A stretch of 64,000 nt of DNA from Pseudomonas asplenii (GTDB lineage: Bacteria; Pseudomonadota; Gammaproteobacteria; Pseudomonadales; Pseudomonadaceae): NCBI RefSeq assembly GCF_001293465.1, contig NZ_JSYZ01000011.1:203288-267287 (forward strand), read 5' to 3'. Positions 1-9,199 of this stretch are shown here, piece after piece. How positions within the stretch are numbered: the first letter of the stretch is position 1; each line of letters begins with the position of its first letter. The translations under genes were made by a program, and so were the position numbers. The notes under the pieces were generated by a model that saw only the letters and a list, made by a program, of their open reading frames with translations, did no database searches and was not told the origin of the DNA.

Positions 1-710
1 TGGGATGGAACAGGGTGGTCAGGCACAGACCCTCGGCGGCGGCACCGTCGAACTCACGGCACCAGTTGTCCAGGCTCAGCTCATAGCTGGCGGTGCGGTC
101 CAGGCCACTGGGAAAATCCGGGCCCCGGGTGTAGGCGATGGAGGCATAGTCATCCATCTCCCAGCGCCCGGGAATTTCCACCAGCGGCCGCTCGTGGCCG
201 GGGACATTCACCAGGTAGGGGCGATCGTCGCCACGCATGCTGCTGGAATAGATCACGCCGTTTTCCACCAGCATCGCCGGCGTGTCGCTCTGCCAGTCGC
301 CTGACGGTGTGCGAAAGCCTTCGGCGCGGATGTTCAGGTGTTGCCAGAACACCTCGCGGCATTTTTTCATTACGTCCTTCTGCTGCTGCAGCGAAAGGGC
401 GTAAAAGGATTCGTGCTTGTAGCCGTGGTAGGCCACCTCATGTCCGCGCTCGACGATCGCCTGGCACTGCCGGGGCCAGTTCTCCACGACCCAGGCCGGG
501 ACGAAGAACGTGGTGGGCAGGGCAAACGCCTCCAGCAGGTCGAGCAGGCGCGGCAGCGCGCGATACGGGCCGTAGCCGCCGAAGCCGAAGTACTCGGGCT
601 TGCGCCAGATCGAGTCGTCGAGCATGGCATCGCCGGTCGGGCCATCGAGGTCGAACGCCAGGGCCAGGCAGGCTTTGTGCCCATCCGGCCAGGTCGGGGT
701 CGAGGACATG
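1..710 (-). CDS. Polysaccharide (NodB-type) deacetylase family protein, 3' end cut by window edge
   Basis: This reading frame starts at the ATG at 710 and runs off the left edge without a stop, so about 236 residues are visible and the C-terminus is missing. The translation opens MSSTPTWPDGHKACLALAFD and carries the metal-binding pattern of the NodB/PuuE deacetylase fold: an Asp in FDLDGPT and the two His in GHEVAYHGYKHES. Family members remove acyl groups from amide nitrogen on sugars or small amides; PuuE-like members act on ureide-type substrates. It is the last visible gene of a minus-strand operon with an amino-acid-type ABC importer and an argininosuccinate-lyase-like enzyme. A small-molecule amidohydrolase role therefore seems likelier than cell-wall editing, but the substrate is unknown. 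No signal peptide is visible, which points to the cytoplasm. Confidence 0.82.
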
Positions 711-738
711 GGTGGTTGTTCCTTGTTTACACCAGCGC

Positions 739-1557
739 TTACTGGCCTTTATTGATGGCGACGCTGTCGACCGCACCGACCGACAGGTCCCATTTCTTCA
801 GGATCGCCTGGTAGCTGCCGTCGGCGATCATGCCCTGCAGGGCAGCCTGGATGGCGTCACGCAGTTCGCGGTTTTCCTTGCTCACGCCAAGGCCGGTGAA
901 CTGCACGGTCATGGGTGTGCCGATGATCTTGAAGGTGTTCTTTTCCTGGGTCGTCAGGTACGGCAGGGTCTCGCTGCCCTGGACGGCGGCGGCGATCCGG
1001 CTCTGGCGCAGTTGCGCCCGGGCGTCGGCCGAACCTTCGGTGCCGATCACCTTGATCTGCTGGTCGGCCGGGCAGTGGGCGCTGCTCCAGGCGGCGATTT
1101 CCGCCGGGAAGGTGGTACGCCGGCTGGTACCCACGGTCCTGCCGCAGATATCGGTCATCTCGTTGATGTCCTTGTTCTTCTCCAGGGTGTAGAACTGCGA
1201 GCCGCTGGTGAAGTAATCGACGAAATCCACCGCCTTCTGCCGTTCCGCGGTGTCGGTCATGCCCGAGAGCACGATGTCCACGCGCTTGGTGGTCAGGGCG
1301 TTGATCATCTGTTCGAAGGAGGTCTCCTGCCACTTGATCTTCACGCCCAGGCGCTCGGCCAGGGCGTTGCCCAGGTCGAAGTCCAGACCGGTCAGCTCGT
1401 TGGTGGCCGGGTCCTTGAAGTCCATCGGTGGATAGTTGGGCACGATCGCCGCGACGATCTCGCCCTTGGCCTTGATGCTGGCGGGCAGCTCGGCAGCCCA
1501 GGTGAAACCGGAGGCCAGGAGGCTTGCGAGTACTGCGGGAATTGCGAGGTTCTTCAT
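739..1557 (-). CDS. ABC transporter periplasmic amino-acid-type substrate-binding protein
   Basis: A 272-residue solute-binding protein of the polar amino acid (SBP family 3) class. It begins with a Sec signal peptide (MKNLAIPAVLASLLASGFTW, cleaved near the following AAE). The mature part has the family layout: GEIVAAIVPNYPPMDF at the start, then a GLDFDLGNALAERLGVKIKW segment that lines the ligand cleft. I chose the ATG at 1557 because it begins the signal peptide and has AAGAGAA about 6 bases upstream; the longer frame from 1590 adds an unsupported leader. It lies 40 bp downstream of the ATPase gene of the same operon and should deliver the substrate to the permease at 2383-3261. The ligand cannot be read from sequence; the neighbouring lyase and deacetylase suggest an amino acid or an N-substituted amino acid adduct. 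Confidence 0.9.
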   Translation of the reverse strand: MKNLAIPAVLASLLASGFTWAAELPASIKAKGEIVAAIVPNYPPMDFKDPATNELTGLDFDLGNALAERLGVKIKWQETSFEQMINALTTKRVDIVLSGMTDTAERQKAVDFVDYFTSGSQFYTLEKNKDINEMTDICGRTVGTSRRTTFPAEIAAWSSAHCPADQQIKVIGTEGSADARAQLRQSRIAAAVQGSETLPYLTTQEKNTFKIIGTPMTVQFTGLGVSKENRELRDAIQAALQGMIADGSYQAILKKWDLSVGAVDSVAINKGQ

Positions 1558-1597
1558 GGTCGTTCTCTTATGAAATGTTGTGAGGTTCAAATGGAAC

Positions 1598-2362
1598 CTA
1601 GGTTCGAACGGCAGAAATGAAGCTTTGGGTGCGGGGGTTTTGTGGATTTATCAGTATTTCTTCGGGGCTTCCTTCCTCCACGATCTGCCCGCCGTCCATG
1701 AACACCATGCGATTGGAAACCTCGCGGGCGAAGCCCAGTTCATGGGTGACGACGATCATGGTCATGCCGGTGCGCGCCAGGTCGCGCATCACCGACAGCA
1801 CCTCACCGACCAGTTCCGGGTCGAGTGCCGAAGTGGGTTCATCGAACAGCATCAGCTTGGGCCGCATCGCCAGTGCCCGGGCGATCGCCACCCGTTGCTG
1901 CTGGCCGCCGGACAGCTCGATGGGGTAGCTGTCGCGCTTGTGCGCCAGGCCGACCCGCGCCAGCAGTTCCAGGGCTTCGTCGGTCGACTCCTTGGGCGAA
2001 CGCTTGAGGACCTGGACCGGACCTTCGATGATGTTTTCCAGCACGGTCATGTGCGGGAACAGGTTGAAGCGCTGGAACACCATGCCGGTGGCCAGGCGCT
2101 GGCGGGCGATCTGCGCTTCGTTGAGTTCGTGCAGCTTGTTGCCGACCACGCGGTAGCCGACCAGCTCGCCGTCGACCCAGAGGCCGCCCTTGTCGATCTT
2201 CTCCAACTGGTTGACGCAGCGCAGCAGGGTGCTCTTGCCCGAGCCGGACGGGCCGATGATGCACAGCACCTCGCCCTGTTCGACTTCGATGTTGACGTCC
2301 TTGAGGGCGTGGAACGAGTCGTAGTGCTTGTTCAGGCCGACAGCCTTGACGATGGTTCTCAT
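1598..2362 (-). CDS. Amino-acid-type ABC transporter ATP-binding protein
   Basis: A 254-residue ABC ATPase of the polar amino acid importer class. Visible motifs are Walker A GPSGSGKST, Q-loop region GMVFQRFNLFPHMTVLENI, signature LSGGQQQRVAIARAL, Walker B LMLFDEPTSALDPE and switch His in VVTHELGF. The start is the ATG at 2362 (MRTIVKAVGLNKHYDSF); longer frames upstream overlap the permease gene in another frame and are not credible. It lies between the permease and the substrate-binding protein genes, in the order permease, ATPase, binding protein along the minus strand. It powers uptake at the inner membrane. Confidence 0.95.
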   Translation of the reverse strand: MRTIVKAVGLNKHYDSFHALKDVNIEVEQGEVLCIIGPSGSGKSTLLRCVNQLEKIDKGGLWVDGELVGYRVVGNKLHELNEAQIARQRLATGMVFQRFNLFPHMTVLENIIEGPVQVLKRSPKESTDEALELLARVGLAHKRDSYPIELSGGQQQRVAIARALAMRPKLMLFDEPTSALDPELVGEVLSVMRDLARTGMTMIVVTHELGFAREVSNRMVFMDGGQIVEEGSPEEILINPQNPRTQSFISAVRT

Positions 2363-2382
2363 GTTCGGTTTCTCCAGGACGC

Positions 2383-3261
2383 TTACGAACGCTTGCCGGC
2401 GCCGCGGGCGAATCGGCGTTCCAGGCGGCTTTGGGCAAAGGACAAGAGGGTGATCGCCAGCAGGTACCAGATACCGGCGACCATCAGCAGCTCCATCACA
2501 CGGGCGTTGGCGTAGTAGATGTTCTGGGCGTTGTAGAGCAGTTCCGAGTACTGGATCACACTGGCAAGGCTGGTCGCCTTGACCATGCTGATGAACTCGT
2601 TGCCCACCGGCGGGATGATGATGCGCATGGCCTGGGGCAGGATGATCCGGCGCAGCGCCTGCAGGCGCGGCATGCCGATGGACTTGGCGGCCTCGTACTG
2701 GCCGGTGTCCACCGAGAGCAGGCCGGCGCGCACCACCTCGGCGGTGTAGGCGCCCTGGTTGATGCTCAGGCCCAGCAGGGCGGCGACGAAGGGGGTCATC
2801 AGGCTGACGGTATCGACCTGGAACAGCCCGGGAATCCCTACGGTAGGGAAGATCAGCGCCAGGTTGAACCACAGCAGCAGTTGCAGGATCAGCGGCGTGC
2901 CGCGGAACAGCCAGGTGTAGGCGATGGCGACATAACGCAGGATCGGGTTGCTCGACATGCGCATGATCGCGGTGATGACGCCGAAGAAGATCCCCAGGAT
3001 CATCGCCAGCACCGCCATGACCAAGGTGTTCAGCAGGCCGGTCAGGATCGACCTGGCGCTGAAGAACTGGCCGATGTATGACCATTCGATCTGGCCGTTG
3101 GCGAAAGCGCGGACCAGTCCGGCCAGGGCGATGACGATCAGGGTGGCGAAGAATATCCGCCCGTAGTAGCGCCGTGGCACATGCTCGTACTGGGTGATGT
3201 CGAACTGGTTCTCGGCCTGCTTGCGCTCGGCGAGCAGGCGATCCGCCTGGGTCTGGCTCAT
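2383..3261 (-). CDS. Amino-acid-type ABC transporter permease
   Basis: A 292-residue inner-membrane permease of the His/Glu/Gln/Arg family (HisM/GlnP type). The N-terminus is charged (MSQTQADRLLAERKQAENQF) and is followed by a first membrane segment around residues 35-55 and then the conserved core with several helices. The EAA loop that contacts the ATPase is visible as YEAAKSIGMPRLQALRRIIL. The ATG at 3261 is chosen; the upstream extension to 3384 runs through the REP palindrome and is spurious. The gene is 20 bp upstream of the ATPase gene. Only one permease gene is present, so a homodimeric channel is expected. Confidence 0.93.
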   Translation of the reverse strand: MSQTQADRLLAERKQAENQFDITQYEHVPRRYYGRIFFATLIVIALAGLVRAFANGQIEWSYIGQFFSARSILTGLLNTLVMAVLAMILGIFFGVITAIMRMSSNPILRYVAIAYTWLFRGTPLILQLLLWFNLALIFPTVGIPGLFQVDTVSLMTPFVAALLGLSINQGAYTAEVVRAGLLSVDTGQYEAAKSIGMPRLQALRRIILPQAMRIIIPPVGNEFISMVKATSLASVIQYSELLYNAQNIYYANARVMELLMVAGIWYLLAITLLSFAQSRLERRFARGAGKRS

Positions 3262-3320
3262 GGTATGTCTCCGTCTGCGGCGCCAGGGGCGCCGCCAGTA
3301 TTTCTGCCTTGGATCACCGC

Positions 3321-3402
3321 CCCCTGTAGGAGCCGGGCTTGCCCGCGAAGCTTTTGGCGGCCTCAAGGGCCCATTCGCGGGCAAGCCCGGCTCCTACAGG
3401 GG
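3321..3402. repeat. REP-type palindrome (29-bp perfect inverted repeat)
   Basis: Two 29-base arms, 3321-3349 and 3374-3402, are exact reverse complements around a 24-base loop. The arm contains GTAGGAGCCGGGCTTGCCCG, the hallmark of REP elements scattered through Pseudomonas intergenic DNA. A degenerate single arm recurs at 19632-19661. It sits between the lyase and permease genes and could stabilise or end the upstream message. Confidence 0.92.
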
Positions 3403-3428
3403 AGGGGGTTACGGGATCGGGTGTTGGG

Positions 3429-4856
3429 TCAGAGGCGCAAGCCCGCGTAATGGGTGGTCCATTGCTGTTGCACGGCCAGGGCCGCCTTCAGCCGGGCGAT
3501 CTGCTCGCGCACCTGCTGCGGTGCGGTACCGCCCCAGCCGCTGCGGGCGCCGATAGCCGCTTCCAGGGTCAGGCAGTCGCGGACGTCCGGGGTCAGCCGG
3601 CTGTCGATTTCGGCCAGCAAGGCCGGGCTTGCGTCCCACAACTCGAGGTCGCGGGCTTCGCAGGCCTTGACCAGCGCGCCGGTGATTTCGTGGGCCTCCT
3701 TGAACGGTACGCCTCGTACCGCCAGCCAGTCGGCGACTTCGGTGGCCAGGGCGAAACCCAGCGGCGCCTGGCGCCGCAGTTCCTCGACGTTGACGGTCAT
3801 GGTCGCGACCATTCCGGCCATGGCCGGCAGCACCAGCAGCAGGGTGTCGACGCTGTCGAGCACGCCGTTCTTGTCTTCGCTCAGGTCGCGGTTATAGGAC
3901 AGCGGCAGCGACTTGAGGGTCGAGAGCAGGCCGGTGAGATTGCCGATCAGGCGACCGGCCTTGCCCCGGGCCAGTTCGGCGATATCCGGGTTCTTCTTCT
4001 GCGGCATGATCGAGCTGCCGGTGGCATAGGCGTCGTCCAGGCTGACCCAGCGGAACTGCCGCGACGACCACAGGCAGAACTCCTCGGCCAGGCGCGAGAT
4101 GTTGATACCCAGCATGCTGGCGACGAACAGGAACTCGGCGACGTGGTCACGGCTGGCCACGGCGTCGATGGAGTTTTCACAGACCCCGTCGTAGCCCATC
4201 TCGCGGGCCGACTGCTGCGGCTGGCGGGCGATGGCCGAACCGGCCATGGCCGCGGCGCCGAGTGGCGAAAGGGCGGTGCGGGCATCCCAGTCGATCAGCC
4301 GCTGGACATCGCGCAGCATCGACTGGGCGTGGGCCAGCAGGTGGTGGGCGAAGACGATCGGCTGGGCCTGCTGCAGGTGGGTGAAGCCCGGGCAGATGCT
4401 TTCCATATGCTGTTCGGCCTGTTCCACCAGGGCCTGTTGCAGGGCCAGCACTTCACTGGCCAGGGTGCGTACGTGGTCACGCAGGAATAGCCGCAGGTCG
4501 TTGGCGGTCTGGTCGTTGCGCGAGCGGCCGGCCCGCAGCTTGCCGCCCAGGGCGCCTAGGCGTTCGGTGAGCAGGCGCTCGATGAAGGTGTGCACGTCCT
4601 CATCGTCGAGGGTCGGGGCGATGCGCCCGGCCTGGAACTCCTCGCCGATCCGGTTCAGGGCCTCGACCAGGCTGCGGGTTTCCTGCTCATCGAGCAGACC
4701 GGCCCGCTGCAGTTCGTGGGCATGGGCACGGGAGCCGGCGAGGTCATAGGGCGTCAGGCGGAAATAGCGTTCCGGGCAGCGCGACAGGGCGGCCAGGGCC
4801 GCGGCCGGGCCGCTTTTGAAACGGGCCCCCCAGAGGCGATCGGTGGCTTGGGTCAT
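3429..4856 (-). CDS. Argininosuccinate lyase-like enzyme (fumarase/aspartase superfamily)
   Basis: A 475-residue member of the fumarase/aspartase superfamily, close in length and layout to argininosuccinate lyase. Diagnostic segments are LRAGRSRNDQTANDLRLFLR, the TH-containing PGFTHLQQAQP and the mobile-loop signature GSSIMPQKKNPD with the catalytic Ser. Enzymes of this type cleave an N-C or C-O bond by beta-elimination and usually release fumarate. It leads an operon with an amino-acid-type ABC importer and a deacetylase and is divergent from a LysR gene. It is therefore probably a catabolic paralogue rather than the biosynthetic ArgH, perhaps acting on an N-substituted aspartate adduct. The start is the ATG at 4856 (MTQATDRLWGARF); the frame extension to 4991 has no support. 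Confidence 0.85.
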   Translation of the reverse strand: MTQATDRLWGARFKSGPAAALAALSRCPERYFRLTPYDLAGSRAHAHELQRAGLLDEQETRSLVEALNRIGEEFQAGRIAPTLDDEDVHTFIERLLTERLGALGGKLRAGRSRNDQTANDLRLFLRDHVRTLASEVLALQQALVEQAEQHMESICPGFTHLQQAQPIVFAHHLLAHAQSMLRDVQRLIDWDARTALSPLGAAAMAGSAIARQPQQSAREMGYDGVCENSIDAVASRDHVAEFLFVASMLGINISRLAEEFCLWSSRQFRWVSLDDAYATGSSIMPQKKNPDIAELARGKAGRLIGNLTGLLSTLKSLPLSYNRDLSEDKNGVLDSVDTLLLVLPAMAGMVATMTVNVEELRRQAPLGFALATEVADWLAVRGVPFKEAHEITGALVKACEARDLELWDASPALLAEIDSRLTPDVRDCLTLEAAIGARSGWGGTAPQQVREQIARLKAALAVQQQWTTHYAGLRL

Positions 4857-5151
4857 TATTGTTTTCCTCACACGAATTGAATGTTCGATGCACCGCCGCA
4901 GCCCGCCTGCGGATGGCTCGGAACCGGCCTGCGGCGGGTGGGTCATGCATTGTTCAAGAGGGCAGTTACAGCGTAAGGGAACCGATCGCAATGTCGGTTT
5001 TTGAATACCTGGAGTCAGCGGGTTTTCGCTGATTTGCAGAATTTTGTTGTGGTTGCCAAGCCTTGTTTTCTGTGGTCATTATTATTAACCGGCTATGTTT
5101 TTCTTGTGGGACAGATCCTGGTTAATAGGCGGTTCGAGGTCAATAAGCATT
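4857..5151. promoter_or_regulatory. Divergent promoter region between the lyase operon and lysR gene
   Basis: This 295-bp gap separates divergent starts (minus at 4856, plus at 5152). Its LysR-proximal half (about 5040-5115) is clearly AT-richer than the surroundings. LysR regulators classically bind between such divergent genes, so this should hold the operator of the lyase/transport operon. I could not fix individual -10, -35 or T-N11-A boxes with confidence. Confidence 0.5.
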
Positions 5152-6162
5152 ATGGAAACCCAACTTTCCACTTCTGGAAACCCATCGGCGAAACCGACTC
5201 AGAGAGCTCCCCTGGCGCTCAGTGGACTGGATTTCAAATTGCTCAAGGTGTTCAAGGCGGTGGTCGAGGCCGGTGGCTTCAGCGCCGCCCAGAATGAGCT
5301 GAACGTTGGCCTCGCGGCCATCAGCAAGCAGATCTCCGACCTGGAGATTCGTATCGGCATGCGCCTGTGCACCCGTGGCCGGGAAGGTTTCTGCCTGACT
5401 GAAGAAGGTAGCCTGGTGTATCAGGCATCCATCGAGTTGTTTGCTTCGGTGGACAAGTTTCGAGACCGGCTTAGTTCTGCGCAGAATGAACTGATAGGGG
5501 ACCTTGGTATTGGTGTCGTGGATAATACCATTACCGATCTTAATTCTCCGTTAGTTGCTGCGCTGCGAACTATCAACGAGCAGTCGCCGAAAGTAAGGCT
5601 GCGCCTGCATGCGGCACAGCTGGATGAAGTGGAAAGAGGGGTTGTCGAAGGCCGGTTCATTGCCGGAATAGTTCCGGTTTATCAGAAAAGGGAAGAGTTC
5701 GATTACTTCAATCTGTACGAGGAACTGTCCGAGGCTTATTGCGCTGTCGGTCATCCGTTGTTCGACCTCGACGATTCGCTGATCGATACCGATGTGCTGC
5801 GCAATCATCCGTTCATCAATCACCGGTACGCGATTCACCGCGACAAGCTGAACTTCGTCGGCCACGACAGCCATTCGGCCTCGGCGTCCCAGGTCGAAGC
5901 GGTGGCGATGCTGATCCAGACCGGGCGTTTCGTCGGCTTCCTGCCCCAGCACTATGCGGCCGCGCAGGTTGCCAGGGGCCAACTGCGCGCCTTGCGGCCG
6001 GAGACCATTCGCTTCAACACACCATTCAATCTGATCCTGCGCCACAACACGACACGCGGTCCGCTGATCAAGGCATTTGCCCAGGCCCTGGGCGTGGATC
6101 TCAAGGTACCCGCTCAGGTTCTTGCAGAGGCTGCCGGTGTTCGTTCAAGTTCGGACCGTTGA
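5152..6162 (+). CDS. LysR-family transcriptional regulator
   Basis: A 336-residue LysR-type regulator. The winged helix-turn-helix lies at about residues 25-85 (LDFKLLKVFKAVVEAGGFSA, then LAAISKQISDLEIRIG and CLTEEG). The rest is the two-lobed inducer-binding domain (DLGIGVVDNT through the C-terminus). The start is the ATG at 5152 (METQLSTSGN), which leaves a short polar tail before the HTH; the in-frame extension to 5095 is less likely. It is divergent from the argininosuccinate-lyase-like operon and is the obvious candidate for its regulator. The inducer is unknown. Confidence 0.92.
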   Translation: METQLSTSGNPSAKPTQRAPLALSGLDFKLLKVFKAVVEAGGFSAAQNELNVGLAAISKQISDLEIRIGMRLCTRGREGFCLTEEGSLVYQASIELFASVDKFRDRLSSAQNELIGDLGIGVVDNTITDLNSPLVAALRTINEQSPKVRLRLHAAQLDEVERGVVEGRFIAGIVPVYQKREEFDYFNLYEELSEAYCAVGHPLFDLDDSLIDTDVLRNHPFINHRYAIHRDKLNFVGHDSHSASASQVEAVAMLIQTGRFVGFLPQHYAAAQVARGQLRALRPETIRFNTPFNLILRHNTTRGPLIKAFAQALGVDLKVPAQVLAEAAGVRSSSDR

Positions 6163-6438
6163 TGGATTTATTGCAAGTCGGCGCCAGGGTACGAATGGGT
6201 CGGGCGCGGCTGTTGGTAGTGCCCGCGATAGTTAAGGCTTTATTCGGGCAAACTTGCGTTTCCTTGCCGGCGCGTCGGCGCAGGGAGCAATGGAAAGTCA
6301 AAACGCTTGCGCTCGCCAGCGGACTGTTGCAAAAGTCGGGAAGGGGATGTTGGCCGGGTAAGGAGACGCCCCGGCAATTGCCTTCTGTTAATTAATACCC
6401 TTGTTGCTCGCCGAACCGTCTTGCCAACCATGCCCGGC

Positions 6439-7719
6439 TCATTCCAGCAGTCGTACGAAACCCGGTTGCAATCCGAATACCTCGACCCCTTCCTGGGTCG
6501 CCTGCCCGGTCGTGATGGGCACCTGCCTGATCGGCTGGCCCGGCGCCTCGCGATAGTCCACCCGCATGCCGCTGGCATCGTGACGGATCGCCGCCGCGGG
6601 CAGGACGATCGCCTGGTCGTTGCGATAGGTGACGATGGTCAGCCGGGCACTCATGCCCAACCGCACCCGTTGCAACTGCTCGCGGGTCAGCTTGGGAATC
6701 GACAGCGTCACCGGAAACTGCGCACTGCCGCCCGGCACATCGTTGGGCAGGGCCAGGCTGCTGACGATATCGACCGAGCCGCTGAGCCGCTCGCCGTCGA
6801 AGCCGTCGCCGAGGATCTCCACGCTCTGCCCCGGATGCAACTGGTTGATATCCAGCTCGGAAACCTTGCTGACGATCTTCAATTGCTCGATGTTCGCCAG
6901 GCCGAACAGTACCTGCCCCTGGCTGACCCGGCTGCCGGTCTGCACCGGTGCCGAATTGCTGTTGGACGAGTTTTGCGAACCGTTGCCGCCCGGCGGGGGG
7001 ACGACGATGCCGGCGAACGGTGCGGTGACGTCCTTGCCGTCGAGCAGGGCCTTGAGCGTCTCGTACTTGACCGTGGCGTTGGTCAGTTCCATATCGGCGA
7101 TCTGCCGGTATTCGCCCTTGCCCTGGTCCAGCGCCTGCTGCAGCTCGCCTTCGGCGGCCGTCAGGTCCATGCGCTGGCTCTGCAATTGCTGCTGCAGGTC
7201 CTGCAGTTCATTGCGCGGGATGATACCGCGGTCGAACAGGTTCTGGCTTTCGCCCAGCTTGCGTTCGGTGTTGCTCAGCGTCATCTGCGCGCTGCGCAGG
7301 CTGCGCCGGGCCCGCGCGACCTGCTGGCTGTTGCTCCAGTCCTGCAGTTCCTGCACCGAGCGCCGCGCCTTGAGCTGGGCCGACAAGGCGTCGCGCAACT
7401 GGATCTCGAGCAGGCCCGGGTCCATCTGCAGCAGGGTCTGCCCGGCCTCGACCCGTTGTCCCTGTTCCACCAGGATCGCGCGTACGTTGCCTTCGAACGG
7501 GGCGGTCAGGATGATGGTCTTCTGTGGCTCGATCTTGCCCACCAGGCCGATCTGGTGCACCAGCGGTGCGGGCTGCACCGGTATCCAGCGGTCATCCCCG
7601 GACTGGTCGGCGGCGGGCGCACGCAGGGTGGTGACCACGACACCGGCCACCGCCAGCGCGAGCAGCAGCCCCGCGCCCTGTATCCAGCGCTTGCGCCGAA
7701 TCTGCTTGTCAGTAGTCAT
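6439..7719 (-). CDS. Periplasmic adaptor (membrane fusion) subunit of MacAB/TolC-type efflux pump
   Basis: A 426-residue adaptor protein of the HlyD/MacA class. A single N-terminal membrane anchor (WIQGAGLLLALAVAGVVVT, residues about 12-30) is followed by a biotinyl-lipoyl-like half motif (GKIEPQKTIILTAPFEGNVR), a long alpha-helical hairpin rich in Gln and Glu (about residues 110-220), the second lipoyl half and a beta-barrel domain. The low-complexity stretch NGSQNSSNSNSAPV interrupts the second lipoyl region. The ATG at 7719 overlaps the upstream channel gene by 11 bp; the tool-style start at 7728 is TTG. It is the last gene of a four-gene efflux operon and would link the permease to the outer-membrane channel. 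Confidence 0.88.
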   Translation of the reverse strand: MTTDKQIRRKRWIQGAGLLLALAVAGVVVTTLRAPAADQSGDDRWIPVQPAPLVHQIGLVGKIEPQKTIILTAPFEGNVRAILVEQGQRVEAGQTLLQMDPGLLEIQLRDALSAQLKARRSVQELQDWSNSQQVARARRSLRSAQMTLSNTERKLGESQNLFDRGIIPRNELQDLQQQLQSQRMDLTAAEGELQQALDQGKGEYRQIADMELTNATVKYETLKALLDGKDVTAPFAGIVVPPPGGNGSQNSSNSNSAPVQTGSRVSQGQVLFGLANIEQLKIVSKVSELDINQLHPGQSVEILGDGFDGERLSGSVDIVSSLALPNDVPGGSAQFPVTLSIPKLTREQLQRVRLGMSARLTIVTYRNDQAIVLPAAAIRHDASGMRVDYREAPGQPIRQVPITTGQATQEGVEVFGLQPGFVRLLE

Positions 7720-9199
7720 TGAGTGCAATGTCCCAGCTCTCCAGTGTCATGCCCAACGTCAGGTCGAGCTGCGTCTGGGCGTTCAGGTAGGCGATCAGTG
7801 CGGTGAGGCGCGAGCTCTCGGCGTTGCGCAGGTCGCCTTCATAGCTCAGCACCTGGAAGTTGCTCGAGCGTCCGGCACTGAGCTTTTCCCGCTCGATATC
7901 CAGCTTGCGGCGGGACAGGTCCACCGCACGCCGGGCGATCTCGTACTGTCGCCAGCGGGTGCCGAGGTCGCGAACCACGTCATTGACGCTACGCTCCAGG
8001 GCCTGGCGGGCGTCGGCCTGGATCAGTTCCTGTCTTTCCACGTCGACCCGTGCATGCACCTCGGCCTGGCGGGTACTCAGGTCGCCGATGGGGATCTGCA
8101 CCTGGACCCCGGCATAGCTGTCCCAGCGCCGCGAGCCGTTGCTGCCGACGTCATTGTCGAGGCGGTCGCGAATCTGGTTGGCGCCGGCCACCAGCGACAC
8201 GTCCCAGCGCCCCTGATCCTTGGCGATCACCAGGTTGAGGTCGGCCTGCTGGCTGCCCAGCAGGGTGGCCAGGTACTCCGGCTGCTGGACCTTGGCCACC
8301 CGCAGGGCATCCTGCTTGTCGATGTTGACCTGCGAGGCCTCCAGCGCTTCGCTGGCACGGATCTGCGTCGACAGGTCCAGGGCCAGCAGGCGCAGCAGCG
8401 ACAGGCGGTTGATGTCCACCTGGTTGCGGGCTTCCTCCACCCCCAGTTCCTGGGTGGCGATATCGGCTTCGGTCTGGACGATCTCGAACTCGGCCATGCG
8501 CCCGGAGGCGATCAGCGCCTTGTTCACCTCCAGCAGGGCCCTGGCGCGCTTGAGTGCGTCCTGGGTGATGGTCAATTGTTCCTGGGACCTGAGCAGTTCC
8601 CGGTAGGCGGTGATGATGTCGCTGATGGTCTGCGACACGCTGGTCTTGAGGTTGAGCCGGTTGATCTGCTCGGATATGCGGGCCAGGCGCAGCGGCGCGG
8701 TGGTCACGTCCCAACCGGCGCCGCGCATCAGGGGCTGGATGATCGCCAGGTCGAGGCCGTCGCTGCGATAGCGGCCGGCGACGTCGGCATTGTTCAACTG
8801 CTGGGTCCAGGCCATGCTCAGGCGCGTGCCGTACTCACCCAGCAGGCTGGCGGTCGGCGACAAGGTGGTATTGCGTGCGCTGTCCTCCGAACCCTTGGTC
8901 GTCCGGTATTGTCCGGAGAGCAGCAGCTTGGGGTTGAAGGTGTCCTCGGACACCCGCAGGTCGAACTTCTGGGCGATGCGCTGCAGGTAGGCGCTGCGGA
9001 TGCCGCGGTTGTTGCGCAGGCCCAGGTAGACCGCGTCGCCCAGGGTCAGGTTGGTGATCTGCTCGCTGAGCAGCACGCTGCGGGTCTGGTTGTTGCGCAG
9101 CGACGGCGCCGACGGCTGGCCCACCAGCGGGCTGGCGGCGAAGGCCTGGCAGCAGAACAGGCAGAGCAGGGTGGCCGTCCATGGCCTGCGTCTATTCAT
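7709..9199 (-). CDS. TolC-family outer-membrane efflux channel
   Basis: A 496-residue TolC-like protein with a signal peptide (MNRRRPWTATLLCLFCCQAF, cleaved near AAS). Two long coiled-coil repeats follow, seen as periodic stretches such as ISEQINRLNLKTSVSQTISD and VDLSRRKLDIEREKLSAGRS, the usual pattern for the trimeric periplasmic barrel. The ATG at 9199 overlaps the permease stop by 8 bp. Its place between permease and adaptor genes identifies it as the dedicated exit duct of this pump. The substrate is not known. Confidence 0.9.
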   Translation of the reverse strand: MNRRRPWTATLLCLFCCQAFAASPLVGQPSAPSLRNNQTRSVLLSEQITNLTLGDAVYLGLRNNRGIRSAYLQRIAQKFDLRVSEDTFNPKLLLSGQYRTTKGSEDSARNTTLSPTASLLGEYGTRLSMAWTQQLNNADVAGRYRSDGLDLAIIQPLMRGAGWDVTTAPLRLARISEQINRLNLKTSVSQTISDIITAYRELLRSQEQLTITQDALKRARALLEVNKALIASGRMAEFEIVQTEADIATQELGVEEARNQVDINRLSLLRLLALDLSTQIRASEALEASQVNIDKQDALRVAKVQQPEYLATLLGSQQADLNLVIAKDQGRWDVSLVAGANQIRDRLDNDVGSNGSRRWDSYAGVQVQIPIGDLSTRQAEVHARVDVERQELIQADARQALERSVNDVVRDLGTRWRQYEIARRAVDLSRRKLDIEREKLSAGRSSNFQVLSYEGDLRNAESSRLTALIAYLNAQTQLDLTLGMTLESWDIALNDY

